64,000 nt of DNA, taken from contig AMYY01000004.1 in the NCBI GenBank assembly GCA_000335735.1, forward strand, positions 1 to 64,000, given 5' to 3'. Source of the stretch: an alpha proteobacterium L41A. Its GTDB lineage: Bacteria; Pseudomonadota; Alphaproteobacteria; Caulobacterales; Caulobacteraceae. Positions 7,350 to 16,118 of the stretch are shown here, piece after piece; the first letter of the stretch is position 1, and the number at the start of each line of letters is the position of its first letter. The position numbers and the translations under genes were made by a program. The notes beneath the pieces were generated by a model. The model saw nothing but the letters and a program-made list of their open reading frames with translations. It searched no databases and had not been told where the DNA came from.

Positions 7350-10331
7350 CTATCGCCGGAGCCTCACGCGGAGGCGACGGGCGCGCTCCTTGAAAGCGAA
7401 CTCGCCGCCTTCGAGGATGTCACAGACCGTCTTGCGGATTGTCTGGTTCTCGAGGCCGCCGCTCATGTAGGTGATCGGGGGAAGGCTCCCGGCCGGATGA
7501 GGTCCCGACTCCGCGACGATGATCTGATCCGCATCGGTGTTGATCACCAGGTTCGCGTTGTGCGTGACCATGATGACCTGCCGTTTCCGTTTGGCGGAAA
7601 TGAAGAGTCCGACGAGCTCCTCGAACACCGACTTGGGATCCAGGTTTTCCTCGGGCTGATCGATGATCAAGGGACGATCATCCCCTTCGTCGAGCGCCAG
7701 ATAGAGCAGCAGAAGGACGATACCGCGCGTTCCCGGAGACAGTTTCCGGATGTCGATTCCGTCGTAGGCGATGCCGTAGCGGATCTCGAGGTGGTCGGTG
7801 CTGAAGAGCCAGAGGGCGAACCGCTTCAACCACGCACGCATCTCGACGGGATCGTTGGTCGGCACCGGCGAATGCTGGAGCAAATCCTTCTGGTAGGCGT
7901 CGCGGAACGTGATCATCGCCGCCGCCACGTCCTCGGCGCTTCCACTCTCCCAGGCAGGCCCCAGCTGAGCCTTGGCGGCGTCGATCAGGGCGCCGCGGCC
8001 GCGGAACGGCCCCTGTTTGCGGAGGTCGAGAAGCCCCTCTTCGGCGGCACTGGCCCAACGCTCGACGTCGGCGACCCGCGAGACGGAGAAGGTGAGCTTC
8101 TTCAGGGTGCCGGGCGAGCTCGCCAGACGCTCCATCAGCGGGCGATAGAGGTCTTCGAGCACCGTCTGTTCGGCGACGAGCGCGGCAAAAGCGCGTTGGT
8201 AGGCGGCGTCCCGTTCAAGGTCGAGGGCCTTGATCCGGTCGGCTGCGCCTTGCGCTTCCTTGAGCCGTTCTTTCGCCGCCTCGAGCGCTGCGGTCTCGAT
8301 CGTGATCTTCTGCGTGAGCTCGCTATAGCGCCGCTGGATGTCGCGGTCTGCGCTGATCAGGCCCTCGAGCCGGGTCATCTCGGCCTCGAGCAGAAGCAGC
8401 GGCAAGGCAGAGAGGTCTGCATCCGCCGCGATCAAGGGGGTCCCCGGATCCTGTTGAGGGGGCGGCGGGGCGCCACGCAGCCGGGCGATCTCGGCATCGG
8501 CCCACTTCACATAGCCGACCAGATTGTCATCGACCTTGCCCTTGTAGTCGAGCAGGAAGGCGGCCCATTGGTCGGGGGTCATGAAGCCTTCGCGGTGGCG
8601 CGCCATCATCGCCCTCAGCGCTTCCGGCGCGCCCGTCGCCCGCATTGCGCCCACCTCGGACTGCACCGCCAGGAAGGCCTGGCGCTGGGCGACCAGGGTC
8701 CGGTTCTTCGTCCGCAGCGCCTCAGCCGCGCCGAACAGTGCGGTGTGCCGCGCGACGTTGGTCTCACTGTCCTTGGCGACCAGCTTGGCGCGATCGGTCG
8801 TGTAGGCGTTAATGAGGTTGGTCTTCTGGAGGATATGGGCTTCATACGCGCCCCGGAGCTTGTCCTTCTCATGCTCGAGGCCGATGCGCTCGGACATGGC
8901 GGCGATGGCCTCCACCTCTCTCGCTCTTGCGAGGCTGTGGAGCCTGGTCCGCCCCTCCCGCAGCTCAGCGAAATCGACCGCGCCTTCGCGTGTTGAATAC
9001 GGGTGCGCCTCGAAGATAACCCGTTCGATCTCTCGCAGGAGGGCGTCCGTCATCCCGCTCGACGAGCAGAGCTCCTCGACGAACTGCTGCGACAGGTAGC
9101 GTGCGCGCGGATAGTTCAGGGGATCGTTCGCGTCTCGCCCGTCGAGGAAACGGTTTGCGCTGTCGCCGCCCGCCCATTCAACGGTGATCGTCTCCTCGCC
9201 GATCAGCGGCCGTGCTCGGGCAAGGAAGGAGGCACTCACGCCTTTCTGGTCCTGCCAGACGACTGGGGAGACCGCGTCGCATCCTGCAGCGATCATGTCC
9301 GCCAAGGCCGTCTTGCCGGAGCCTCGCGCACCGATGATGGCGACCAATCCGGGGTTCAACTGGATCTCGGGGGTGACAATCCAGTCCGCACCCGCCGTTC
9401 GCACCGACGAGATGACCTGTGACGGCGTCGCGGCGGCTGGTGGTTCGGCGCCGACATGGGCGCGACCACCTGGGTCGATGCACGCCTGGCGAAGCGCGTC
9501 GAATTCAAGGCCGCCCTTGATCCAGGAGAAGCGATCTCCGAAGGGGGCTCCCACGTCATCGGCCTTGTGCGCGTCACTGCCGTGGAGACAGGGTTTGAGG
9601 CCATTGTAGCGAGATCGGAGCGCCGCTTCGTCCAACGCCTTTCGTCCCAGCCAGAAGTCGCGCTGAGCGTCACTGCTGGCGAAGATCACATGGGCGAAGC
9701 GTTCGATCTCCTGGCGGGTGACCTGATCGGCCGCTTCCCGAACGCCCGCAGTGCCGTCCCCGGAGCCGCCGGCGACGGCGATGAGAACATTGGCCCGAGC
9801 CCAGGCGTCCTCGTCCCAGACCGTGCGAAGCTGGTCGAAACTGACCTTGAACTGTGTCGCTCCATGCTCGAGAGCTGCGCGCTCCTCCAACTGCGGGCCC
9901 TTGTCCCGACGCCCCAGTCGAATGAGCTCTGACCGGGTGCAGTCGAAGCGGTCATCGAACGCTCTGAACTCCAGCCGGGCCAGGAAGCGCTGGATACGCT
10001 CTACGTGATCGTCGTCCTCGGGACTGACGAGCAGATGCATGTTGACGAAGCCGGTCTTCGCCGCGACGTGCAGACGCAACTCGACGTTCGGAAAAACAAG
10101 CTGGACGTTTGGCAGACGCCCCTCGTCCCGACGCCTGCGAAGCACTTCCTCATACGTGTCCGTGACGTAGTAGTCCGTAACGGCCACAGCTTCGATGAGA
10201 GGCGTGGCCGCTTCCAGCGCCGTGAGATAGTCCTCCCAAGCGGTTGGCCCACTGAACTGATTGTTGAGCACCGTCCCCGGCGCGTGGATATGCGGCTCCC
10301 ATCGCCGCCATTCCGAACCCCGACCCAGCAT
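7350..10331 (-). CDS. PHP-domain/SMC-type ATPase (TrlF-like), 993 aa
   Basis: The N-terminal 300 residues form a PHP phosphoesterase domain: HIH at 14-16, VTDYY, FPNVELRL, and LHGSDAHK near 252. An SMC/ABC ATPase follows, with Walker A GARGSGKTAL near residue 335, a long coiled-coil middle (about 440-800), the signature LSPGTRG near 865, Walker B LIIDQPEENLD near 888, and an H-loop VTHNANL. This layout is that of TrlF-family proteins, which are often found in defence islands; the substrate is unknown. The SD is GGAGGGG just before ATG 10331. It stands alone on the minus strand, downstream of no obvious partner. A nucleic-acid-processing defence role is inferred. Confidence 0.88.
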   Translation of the reverse strand: MLGRGSEWRRWEPHIHAPGTVLNNQFSGPTAWEDYLTALEAATPLIEAVAVTDYYVTDTYEEVLRRRRDEGRLPNVQLVFPNVELRLHVAAKTGFVNMHLLVSPEDDDHVERIQRFLARLEFRAFDDRFDCTRSELIRLGRRDKGPQLEERAALEHGATQFKVSFDQLRTVWDEDAWARANVLIAVAGGSGDGTAGVREAADQVTRQEIERFAHVIFASSDAQRDFWLGRKALDEAALRSRYNGLKPCLHGSDAHKADDVGAPFGDRFSWIKGGLEFDALRQACIDPGGRAHVGAEPPAAATPSQVISSVRTAGADWIVTPEIQLNPGLVAIIGARGSGKTALADMIAAGCDAVSPVVWQDQKGVSASFLARARPLIGEETITVEWAGGDSANRFLDGRDANDPLNYPRARYLSQQFVEELCSSSGMTDALLREIERVIFEAHPYSTREGAVDFAELREGRTRLHSLARAREVEAIAAMSERIGLEHEKDKLRGAYEAHILQKTNLINAYTTDRAKLVAKDSETNVARHTALFGAAEALRTKNRTLVAQRQAFLAVQSEVGAMRATGAPEALRAMMARHREGFMTPDQWAAFLLDYKGKVDDNLVGYVKWADAEIARLRGAPPPPQQDPGTPLIAADADLSALPLLLLEAEMTRLEGLISADRDIQRRYSELTQKITIETAALEAAKERLKEAQGAADRIKALDLERDAAYQRAFAALVAEQTVLEDLYRPLMERLASSPGTLKKLTFSVSRVADVERWASAAEEGLLDLRKQGPFRGRGALIDAAKAQLGPAWESGSAEDVAAAMITFRDAYQKDLLQHSPVPTNDPVEMRAWLKRFALWLFSTDHLEIRYGIAYDGIDIRKLSPGTRGIVLLLLYLALDEGDDRPLIIDQPEENLDPKSVFEELVGLFISAKRKRQVIMVTHNANLVINTDADQIIVAESGPHPAGSLPPITYMSGGLENQTIRKTVCDILEGGEFAFKERARRLRVRLRR

Positions 10332-10450
10332 TGCCCCTCCAGCTGTGTTTTCCTCAATCTAATGCGTTTCTACGGGACAGGCGCAAGTTGAGAAGCCGCC
10401 GATGGCCACAACCACCACCAGGAAAACTGACGCGCGGCTCTCGGTCGTGA

Positions 10451-11350
10451 TTACCCGGCGATCAGCACCGAGATCGGACAGTGATCCGACGGGTGTTCGT
10501 CTTCTGGCAGGCCGCCGTACCGGTACTCATGAAACGATCCCGGCGCGACCCGCGCGGACGCGCGAACGCCGGTAGCGATGAAGTCGATATACTCGCGATA
10601 GCGCACCTTGCAGCCCGCCGGTCGATTTCCGGATGTCAGCGTCAACATCGAGCCCGCAGGCTCGCCGTCGTTCAGGTCCGCGAGGAAAGCGTCTCCGGCT
10701 CCGGCCAGACGGCGGTTCCAGTCGCCGAGGACGACGAAGGCCGCGCCTTCGCGAGCCCGCGCCTCGGTCCAGCCTTCCAGGATAGGGAGTTGGTCGAAGA
10801 GCACCGGGCAGTCCGGGTCGGCGGGATCGCGACCGGCGTTGCATCCTGATTTCAGATGCACGGCCAAGAGGCGGACCGGCCGTCCCCTCGAGACGGTGAT
10901 GTCCACGCCCCACCGCAAGTCCGGATTGCCCAGCGCCAGGGCGCTAAGGTCCGGGTTGCGTGTCCAGGGGATGCCCTTGCGGATGGCGAAGCCCACGGCC
11001 TGGTTCTGGATGAAGAGACCGGGCCGTCCCCGGCATTCGCCGCTGCGCGTACTCGGTGACCGACCAGACATCACCACGTCGTAGAGCGCGGGATCGAAGA
11101 CCCGCTCGGCTGCGGCGCGGTTCTGGACCTCCTGGAAGGCGACGACATCGGCGCCCAGCGCGATCGCGTGCTCACGAAGACGGGCGTAATCAGCCTCAGT
11201 GCGCGGTGCGCACCCTTCCCCATCCCGTTCGGCCAGATGCTCCAGGTTCCAGCTCGCGACCTTCAGCGCGTCGCTCCCGCGCGACGGCGTCCAACCAGCG
11301 CAGCCCGCCAGTAGGGCGGCTGAAAGAGAGAGCGCGATCAAGGATTTCAT
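10451..11350 (-). CDS. endonuclease/exonuclease/phosphatase lipoprotein
   Basis: The start at ATG 11350 gives a lipoprotein signal (LIALSLSAALLAGC), whereas the frame extends further upstream without a signal. The mature 280 residues have the EEP fold motifs: VASWNLEHL, VVAFQEVQ, AVHLKSGC, VVLGDWNR and the final HPSDHCP. Such secreted proteins hydrolyse phosphodiesters (DNase I-like) or phospholipids. Substrate unknown. The SD AAAGGA is 13 nt upstream. It sits between the TrlF-like gene and small hypothetical genes, on its own. Confidence 0.87.
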   Translation of the reverse strand: MKSLIALSLSAALLAGCAGWTPSRGSDALKVASWNLEHLAERDGEGCAPRTEADYARLREHAIALGADVVAFQEVQNRAAAERVFDPALYDVVMSGRSPSTRSGECRGRPGLFIQNQAVGFAIRKGIPWTRNPDLSALALGNPDLRWGVDITVSRGRPVRLLAVHLKSGCNAGRDPADPDCPVLFDQLPILEGWTEARAREGAAFVVLGDWNRRLAGAGDAFLADLNDGEPAGSMLTLTSGNRPAGCKVRYREYIDFIATGVRASARVAPGSFHEYRYGGLPEDEHPSDHCPISVLIAG

Positions 11351-11671
11351 CGCCGGGATCCTTTCTGGAAAGGGTGCGGCCCGGCCGACGGCGGGTCGGC
11401 GCAGGGCCGCAGCCGGCGGCGAGGTCGGTCGCCAACCGGCGATCCCGCGTAGAGCATCAGACCGATTCTCGCGATCTCGCAGGCCCATCCGCGTCGTCAC
11501 ATTGCGCCCGGTCGGCGAGACTGTAGGCTAGGGGGCGACGGGTTCCGGGATGATAGGAGCCGATCTGGAGCCGGGGGACGTCCAGACGTCGGCGGCGGCC
11601 GGTTCCGAAACACCGGGCTTCTTCACAGAAGTTCCAGGCCCGTCCCCCATTCATCCTGCACGAGGATTGTT
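11351..11671. other. gap without a recognised gene
   Basis: These 321 bases separate the EEP lipoprotein gene (minus) from a small plus-strand gene. The sequence is GC-rich. The only regularities I see are a GACGTC pair two bases apart near 11577-11590 and several GGTTCC/CCGGTTCC words. Both flanking promoters must lie here, but I cannot point to a box. Confidence 0.4.
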
Positions 11672-11950
11672 GTGGCCGAAGAGTTCTCCAGCGAGGAAGC
11701 GGAGGTCTATGCCGACCTAGCCGAACGGGCCGGCGTCGTGGCCCGCCGCATCCTCGCGGAACGCGGCCTCGTCTATCTCGACGATCTCGATCCTGAAGCG
11801 GCTCGTGAGGTTCTGAGGACGGCCTGGCGCTGCGCCGCCGAAGACCGCTTACCCGGTCAGGACATCGCCGAGCTGCACGAGGAGATCGACGCCATGGTCG
11901 AGAGCCTGATCATGACCCCGGCCAAGCCCGAGGGCGTGGCGCTGCACTGA
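11672..11950 (+). CDS. small acidic hypothetical protein, 92 aa
   Basis: Starts at GTG 11672 with GAGGA spaced seven bases upstream. The product is helical and strongly acidic (EEFSSEEAEVYADLAERAG at the N-terminus, then repeated Asp/Glu), with no catalytic motif. I do not recognise it. Codon third positions are as G/C-rich as in neighbouring genes, which supports coding. It converges on the 103-codon gene. Confidence 0.65.
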   Translation: MAEEFSSEEAEVYADLAERAGVVARRILAERGLVYLDDLDPEAAREVLRTAWRCAAEDRLPGQDIAELHEEIDAMVESLIMTPAKPEGVALH

Positions 11951-11963
11951 ACATCGTCGTTCG

Positions 11964-12275
11964 TCAGGCGTCCGTCGATTTCGACAGCAGCTCGCGATAG
12001 GGTTCGCCGCGTCCGCCGGCCTCCGCCCGTGACAGCACCCGGGTCTCGAACTGCGAAGAGACCTGAACCTGGACCTCCCGGTAGCGCATCCCGTCCTGAA
12101 GGGAGGCGCATTTCACCTTTACCCCCGACAGGCTGCCGAGCCAGTCGTCCGTCTGGACCGTGACGAGGCCAGGCTGCAACTCTGGCGCCGTGGCTTCGGC
12201 GGCCATCCGGTCGAGCGTCTGATCGAGATCGTCACGGGTCATGCGACGGCCATAAGCGGAGTCGGTCACGGTCAT
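11964..12275 (-). CDS. hypothetical protein, 103 aa
   Basis: Unknown soluble protein. ATG 12275 is preceded by GAGG; an internal ATG at codon 12 (MTRDDLDQ) is an alternative. It has a mixed alpha/beta pattern with a central TVQTDDWLGSLSGVKVKCASL stretch. It is divergent from the CoiA-like gene, with about 95 bp between them. No function can be assigned. Confidence 0.6.
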   Translation of the reverse strand: MTVTDSAYGRRMTRDDLDQTLDRMAAEATAPELQPGLVTVQTDDWLGSLSGVKVKCASLQDGMRYREVQVQVSSQFETRVLSRAEAGGRGEPYRELLSKSTDA

Positions 12276-12371
12276 CCACCTCGAGCCCGGCCGCGAGATA
12301 CGTCAGTTTTGGTCGCACCCCGTCCAGGCCCACCTTGTCGCCGGAGGCGAAGCGGCGTCAGGTTCGGCGTG

Positions 12372-14264
12372 ATGTCGCGGCGAAAGGATCACAGCGAGTT
12401 TCTGGGGTTCCGCAAGGAGCTGGCCTATGGCCTGCGCGATGGCGTCCAGGTGTCCATCCGCGATGTCGAGCGCGGCGCGGCTTGCCGTTGTATCTGCCCG
12501 GCCTGTGGCGGCGAACTCGTAGCGCACAAGGGGGACATCCTCGTCCACCACTTCGCTCACGCCGGCTCCGGCGAAAGCTGCGGAACCGGTCTGGAGACCA
12601 ACGCGCACCTCTGGGCCAAACAGGCCCTGGGCGCCCATCTCTGGATACGGCTGCCGCCGTTGGTGGCCCAGGGCGGCGGCCTCGCCAGACAGGTCCACAG
12701 AGGTCAGGACTTCACCTTCCTCAAGGCCGAGCTGGAGAAGCGTGCCGGCGAGATCGTCCCCGACGTCGAGCTTACGGCGCGGGATGGAAGGCGTCTGATC
12801 GTCGAGGTGTTGGTGACCCACGCCTGCGGACCGGAGAAGATCGCACGGATCCGCGCCGGAGGCGTTTCCGCGATCGAGGTGGACCTGTCGGCCTGGAAGG
12901 ATTGCGACGACGCCGAAGAGGTCGCCCAGGCCTTGCTGACCAAGGCGCCGCGAGTCTGGCTCTTCAATCCCAAGCTCGACGAGGTCGGGGCCCTGCTCGC
13001 CAGCGAAGCCGAAGCGCGGGTGCGAGCGGAGGCGGCACGGCAAAAGGAGGCCGGCCGACGGCTGGTCGCCCGCATCCGCAAAGCCCCCGTCCGCCGGCCG
13101 CGTGAGCTGGAGCCGATGCGCGCCGAGCTGGTCCGTCTGGGCTATGGGCGGCTGGTCGGCGGCGCCAGGCCCGGCGACGGCTTCGTCGTGCCGGCGCATC
13201 TGTGGAAGGCCGCCGCCCTGTCCCGGCTCGTCGCGCGCGCGCTCGATGGCCGGCCGGTCGATCAGGTGACCCCGGAAATGCTTCTGGGTCTGATCCGGGA
13301 CTGCCTCTGGAGCGATGATCGTCCGCCCCGGCAAAGAGCGAGCCTGGACGCGCTGAGGTCAGCTGTGCCCGGCTTCCGACCGCCCAGCGAAGCGATGCAG
13401 GCCTTTATGGACGACCTGCAGAGCGAAGGGCTCCTGTTGTATCGCAAGGGCGATCATCGCCTGTCGCCCGCGCTCATCGAACGGGTTCGATCCGACCGGG
13501 AAGCTCGCCGCGCCGCCGCAGCGGCCGAGGCGGCGCGGCTGCGGCGGGAGATGGATGTCCAGGCCGGATTGGAACGCCTGTTCGCTCTGGCTGAGCGGCC
13601 GACGGAGGACGACGCCTTCTCCCTGGCGGCGTGGACTCGCAATTCGCCGGTCGCCCCCGGACGGAGTCTGGCCGATCTTGTGATGGCCGGCGACGCCGAC
13701 TGGCGGGCGCTTCTCTCCGGCCTCTCGGCCATCGAGCGGATGCTGGAGGGGGGGGCGCTGACGGATGAGCTCCTCGGCCTGCCGTTCGAGGAGCGGCTCG
13801 AGGAGGCCCGGCGGCAGGCAGCGTGGATCGTGGCCCAGGAACGGGCGGCCCAGGAAGAGGCCGAACGTCGCGCCAGAGCTGGGCGGATGGTCGCTATTCG
13901 AGAGGCGGCCTGGGCCGCCCTGAACGGCGAGGCCGAATACTGGCTCTCATCCCCTTTGGCGCCGGGTGCCGCCTGCGCGATCAGGACGTCCGAGCAATCC
14001 GACGAGGGCCTGGGCGCCGCGCTGGGCGCCCTCAGGCGCCATGTCGCGGAACTGGAGGAGGCCGCCCGCAAGGCCGTGGTCATCGAGGGCTTTCAGGCTC
14101 GGCTTCGGCAGGCCGCCGGGGCAAGCTTCGAGCCCGCCCGCGCCGAGTTCTTCCTCAACAACCGCCGCCCCGAACTCGGCATGGCGACCCCGCTGGCGTA
14201 CTGTGTCGATGAGCGCAGCCTGCGGGAGGCGATGAGCCTTCTCGGAAGTCGGTCCAAACGATAG
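12372..14264 (+). CDS. CoiA-like nuclease with DUF2384-like C-terminus
   Basis: Residues 38-62 carry C-x-x-C and the HHFAH motif of CoiA-family proteins. Residues about 128-157 give a restriction-endonuclease-like core (PDVELTARDG, then IVEVLVTHACG), so Mg-dependent DNA cleavage is likely. The middle is helical and Arg/Glu-rich. The last 45 residues (AEFFLNNRRPELGMATPLAY) resemble the toxin-binding end of Xre/MbcA/ParS (DUF2384) antitoxins. I start at ATG 12372; an upstream ATG at 12309 adds 21 unlikely basic residues. It is the first gene of a plus-strand set with hipB, hipA and a RES toxin gene. CoiA in Gram-positive bacteria acts in competence; here a mobile-element or defence role is more likely. 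Confidence 0.78.
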   Translation: MSRRKDHSEFLGFRKELAYGLRDGVQVSIRDVERGAACRCICPACGGELVAHKGDILVHHFAHAGSGESCGTGLETNAHLWAKQALGAHLWIRLPPLVAQGGGLARQVHRGQDFTFLKAELEKRAGEIVPDVELTARDGRRLIVEVLVTHACGPEKIARIRAGGVSAIEVDLSAWKDCDDAEEVAQALLTKAPRVWLFNPKLDEVGALLASEAEARVRAEAARQKEAGRRLVARIRKAPVRRPRELEPMRAELVRLGYGRLVGGARPGDGFVVPAHLWKAAALSRLVARALDGRPVDQVTPEMLLGLIRDCLWSDDRPPRQRASLDALRSAVPGFRPPSEAMQAFMDDLQSEGLLLYRKGDHRLSPALIERVRSDREARRAAAAAEAARLRREMDVQAGLERLFALAERPTEDDAFSLAAWTRNSPVAPGRSLADLVMAGDADWRALLSGLSAIERMLEGGALTDELLGLPFEERLEEARRQAAWIVAQERAAQEEAERRARAGRMVAIREAAWAALNGEAEYWLSSPLAPGAACAIRTSEQSDEGLGAALGALRRHVAELEEAARKAVVIEGFQARLRQAAGASFEPARAEFFLNNRRPELGMATPLAYCVDERSLREAMSLLGSRSKR

Positions 14265-14279
14265 GAAGCCGCACCCCCA

Positions 14280-14303
14280 TAAGTCGTCAAAGTTGACGAC
14301 TTA
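14280..14303. promoter_or_regulatory. HipB-type operator O1
   Basis: A 24-bp dyad with perfect 10-bp arms TAAGTCGTCA and TGACGACTTA around AAGT. It is the most upstream of four similar sites in front of hipB, 40 bp from O2. Its position just after the CoiA-like stop codon could also let HipB act on upstream read-through. Confidence 0.8.
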
Positions 14304-14319
14304 GTCGAGAAATTCGCGA

Positions 14320-14343
14320 TAACTCGTCACCTATGACGAATTA
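14320..14343. promoter_or_regulatory. HipB-type operator O2
   Basis: A 24-bp dyad, arms TAACTCGTCA and TGACGAATTA around CCTA, with one mismatch between the arms. It is 46 bp from O3. Confidence 0.8.
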
Positions 14344-14365
14344 TCACGCTAAACCTACCCGCTCA

Positions 14366-14389
14366 TAATTCGTCATTGTTGACGAATTA
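14366..14389. promoter_or_regulatory. HipB-type operator O3
   Basis: A 24-bp dyad with perfect arms TAATTCGTCA and TGACGAATTA around TTGT. Its right arm contains the likely -35 hexamer TTGACG, so bound repressor would block RNA polymerase. It is 41 bp from O4. Confidence 0.85.
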
Positions 14390-14408
14390 ACCCTCAGAGT
14401 GGTAGATA
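14379..14408 (+). promoter_or_regulatory. predicted hipBA promoter
   Basis: TTGACG (14379-14384) and TAGATA (14403-14408) are spaced by 18 bp. Transcription would start near 14415, giving a leader of only about 15 nt, which fits the lack of a Shine-Dalgarno before the hipB ATG at 14430. O3 covers the -35 and O4 begins at the end of the -10. Confidence 0.6.
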
Positions 14409-14430
14409 ACTCGTCGAAAGTGACGAATTA
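14407..14430. promoter_or_regulatory. HipB-type operator O4
   Basis: A 24-bp dyad, arms TAACTCGTCG and TGACGAATTA around AAAG. It runs from the -10 region up to the A of the hipB start codon, so it covers the expected transcription start. Confidence 0.82.
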
Positions 14431-14783
14431 TGAAGATCACCAATCTCACCACGGATCAGACGGTTCTGGCCGAACTCGGCCGAAGAACGGCCGACTATCG
14501 ACTGCAACGTCATATGACCCAATCGCAGTTCGCCGAAGCCGCGGGCGTTTCCAAGAGCACCGTTGAGCGTCTCGAAGCGGGCGAGTCCGTCCAGCTCATC
14601 AATCTCATCCGGGCCCTGCGCGTCCTCGACAAGCTTGAGGCCTTCGATCGCTTCCTGCCGGAGGCTCCGGCCAATCCCGTCGATCTTCTGGAGCGCCACG
14701 GCAAGACCCGACAGCGCGCCCGGCCGGACGCCCGACCGGACGAAGACGTCGGTCAGCCCTGGCGTTGGGGAGACGACGCATGA
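14430..14783 (+). CDS. hipB: HipB-like antitoxin, Xre-family repressor
   Basis: A 117-residue protein with a helix-turn-helix at about 29-52 (MTQSQFAEAAGVSKSTVERLEAG). The C-terminal 40 residues are rich in Arg, Pro and Asp and probably flexible. Its stop overlaps the hipA ATG (ATGA), the usual hipBA coupling. HipB neutralises the HipA kinase and represses its own operon; the four dyads in front of the gene, the last touching the ATG, are the likely binding sites. There is no Shine-Dalgarno, so the mRNA may be nearly leaderless. Longer than E. coli HipB (88 residues). Confidence 0.88.
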   Translation: MKITNLTTDQTVLAELGRRTADYRLQRHMTQSQFAEAAGVSKSTVERLEAGESVQLINLIRALRVLDKLEAFDRFLPEAPANPVDLLERHGKTRQRARPDARPDEDVGQPWRWGDDA

Positions 14784-16078
14784 CCCTCGCCGCCGTCAAT
14801 CTGTGGGGGCGCCGCATCGGCGCCGTCTCGCTGGCCGAGGGCGCCGACGTCGCGACCTTCGCCTATGAACCGGCTTTCGTGCGCTCCCAGATCGAGGTGG
14901 CGCCGCTGTTCATGCCGCTCGGCGACCGCATCTACAGCTTTCCGGGCCTGAACCCCGAGAGCTTCTACGGCCTGCCGGGCCTGCTCGCCGACGCCCTGCC
15001 CGACCGCTACGGCCACACCCTGATCGACGCCTGGCTGGCGACCCAGGGCCGGACGCCAGACAGCTTCGATGCCGTGGAGCGGCTCTGCTACATGGGCGCG
15101 CGCGGCATGGGCGCACTGGAGTTCACACCGGCGGCGGGGCCGCGGACCCGCAAGTCGGAACGGATCCATATCGAGAGCCTTGTTCAGTTGGCCTCGGAAG
15201 TGCTCAGCAATCGCAACACCCTGCAGGTGTCCTTCGCCGACCCAGACAAGGCCGCCGCCCTGCATGAAATCCTGCAGGTCGGCACCTCGGCCGGCGGCGC
15301 CCGCGCCAAGGCGGTGATCGCCTGGAACCCGGAGACGAACGAGGTCCGCTCCGGCCAGGTCGAGGCCGGAGATGGTTTCGGCTACTGGCTCCTCAAGTTC
15401 GACGGGGTCAGCAACAACAAGGACCGGGGATTGGCCGACCCCCAGGGCTACGGCGCCGTGGAGTTCGCCTATTCCGAGATGGCCAAGGCGGCCGGGATCT
15501 CGATGACGGACTGCCGGCTCCTTCCCGAGGGCGGACGCCGTCACTTCATGACCCGACGGTTCGACCGCACGGAGGCCGGCGGCAAGCTGCACATGCAATC
15601 GCTCGCGGCCCTTGCCCACTACGACTACTGCAGCCCCGACAGCTACACCTATGAGCAGGCCTTCCAGGTCATGCGGCGGCTGGGTCTGCCGATGGACCAG
15701 ATGGAGGAGCTGTTCCGACGCATGACGTTCAACGTCGTAGCCCGGAACCAGGACGACCATGTCAAGAACATCGCCTTCCTGATGGATCGCGAAGGCGTCT
15801 GGTCGCTCGCCCCCGCCTATGACGTGACCTGGGCGATGGATCCGACGAACAAGTGGCTCCGGCAGCACCAGATGTCGGTCAATGGCCGCCGCGACGACTT
15901 CACCCGCGCCGACCTCGAGGCCTGCGCGGCCACGGCGTCGATCAACGCGGCCCGCGCCCGCGCCATCATCGACGAGGTGGTGGCGACCGTGACCGACTGG
16001 CCGGGCTTCGCGGAGGCCGCCGAGGTCGATGAGGCCATGCGCGCCTCGATCGACCCCAGCTTGCGCGTCAACCTCTGA
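14780..16078 (+). CDS. hipA: HipA-like serine/threonine kinase toxin
   Basis: The 432-residue product has the HipA layout: an N-terminal beta-barrel region, a glycine-rich phosphate loop VGTSAGGARAKA near 170, the catalytic segment VARNQDDHVKN near 318-328, and the Mg-binding PAYDVT near 348. E. coli HipA phosphorylates glutamyl-tRNA synthetase and causes growth arrest; other HipA-like kinases choose other tRNA synthetases, so the target here is open. I start at ATG 14780, which has GGGGAGA upstream and overlaps hipB; a start five codons earlier is unlikely. The RES gene begins 40 nt after its stop. Confidence 0.92.
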   Translation: MTLAAVNLWGRRIGAVSLAEGADVATFAYEPAFVRSQIEVAPLFMPLGDRIYSFPGLNPESFYGLPGLLADALPDRYGHTLIDAWLATQGRTPDSFDAVERLCYMGARGMGALEFTPAAGPRTRKSERIHIESLVQLASEVLSNRNTLQVSFADPDKAAALHEILQVGTSAGGARAKAVIAWNPETNEVRSGQVEAGDGFGYWLLKFDGVSNNKDRGLADPQGYGAVEFAYSEMAKAAGISMTDCRLLPEGGRRHFMTRRFDRTEAGGKLHMQSLAALAHYDYCSPDSYTYEQAFQVMRRLGLPMDQMEELFRRMTFNVVARNQDDHVKNIAFLMDREGVWSLAPAYDVTWAMDPTNKWLRQHQMSVNGRRDDFTRADLEACAATASINAARARAIIDEVVATVTDWPGFAEAAEVDEAMRASIDPSLRVNL

Positions 16079-16118
16079 CACCCTCGCGAACCCGCGTTAC
16101 AGCGCCTATGTCCGGATC

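Noticed and set aside
7497-8996. 499-codon plus-strand ORF
   Set aside because: It is the antisense shadow of the PHP-SMC ATPase, whose motifs are all intact on the minus strand.
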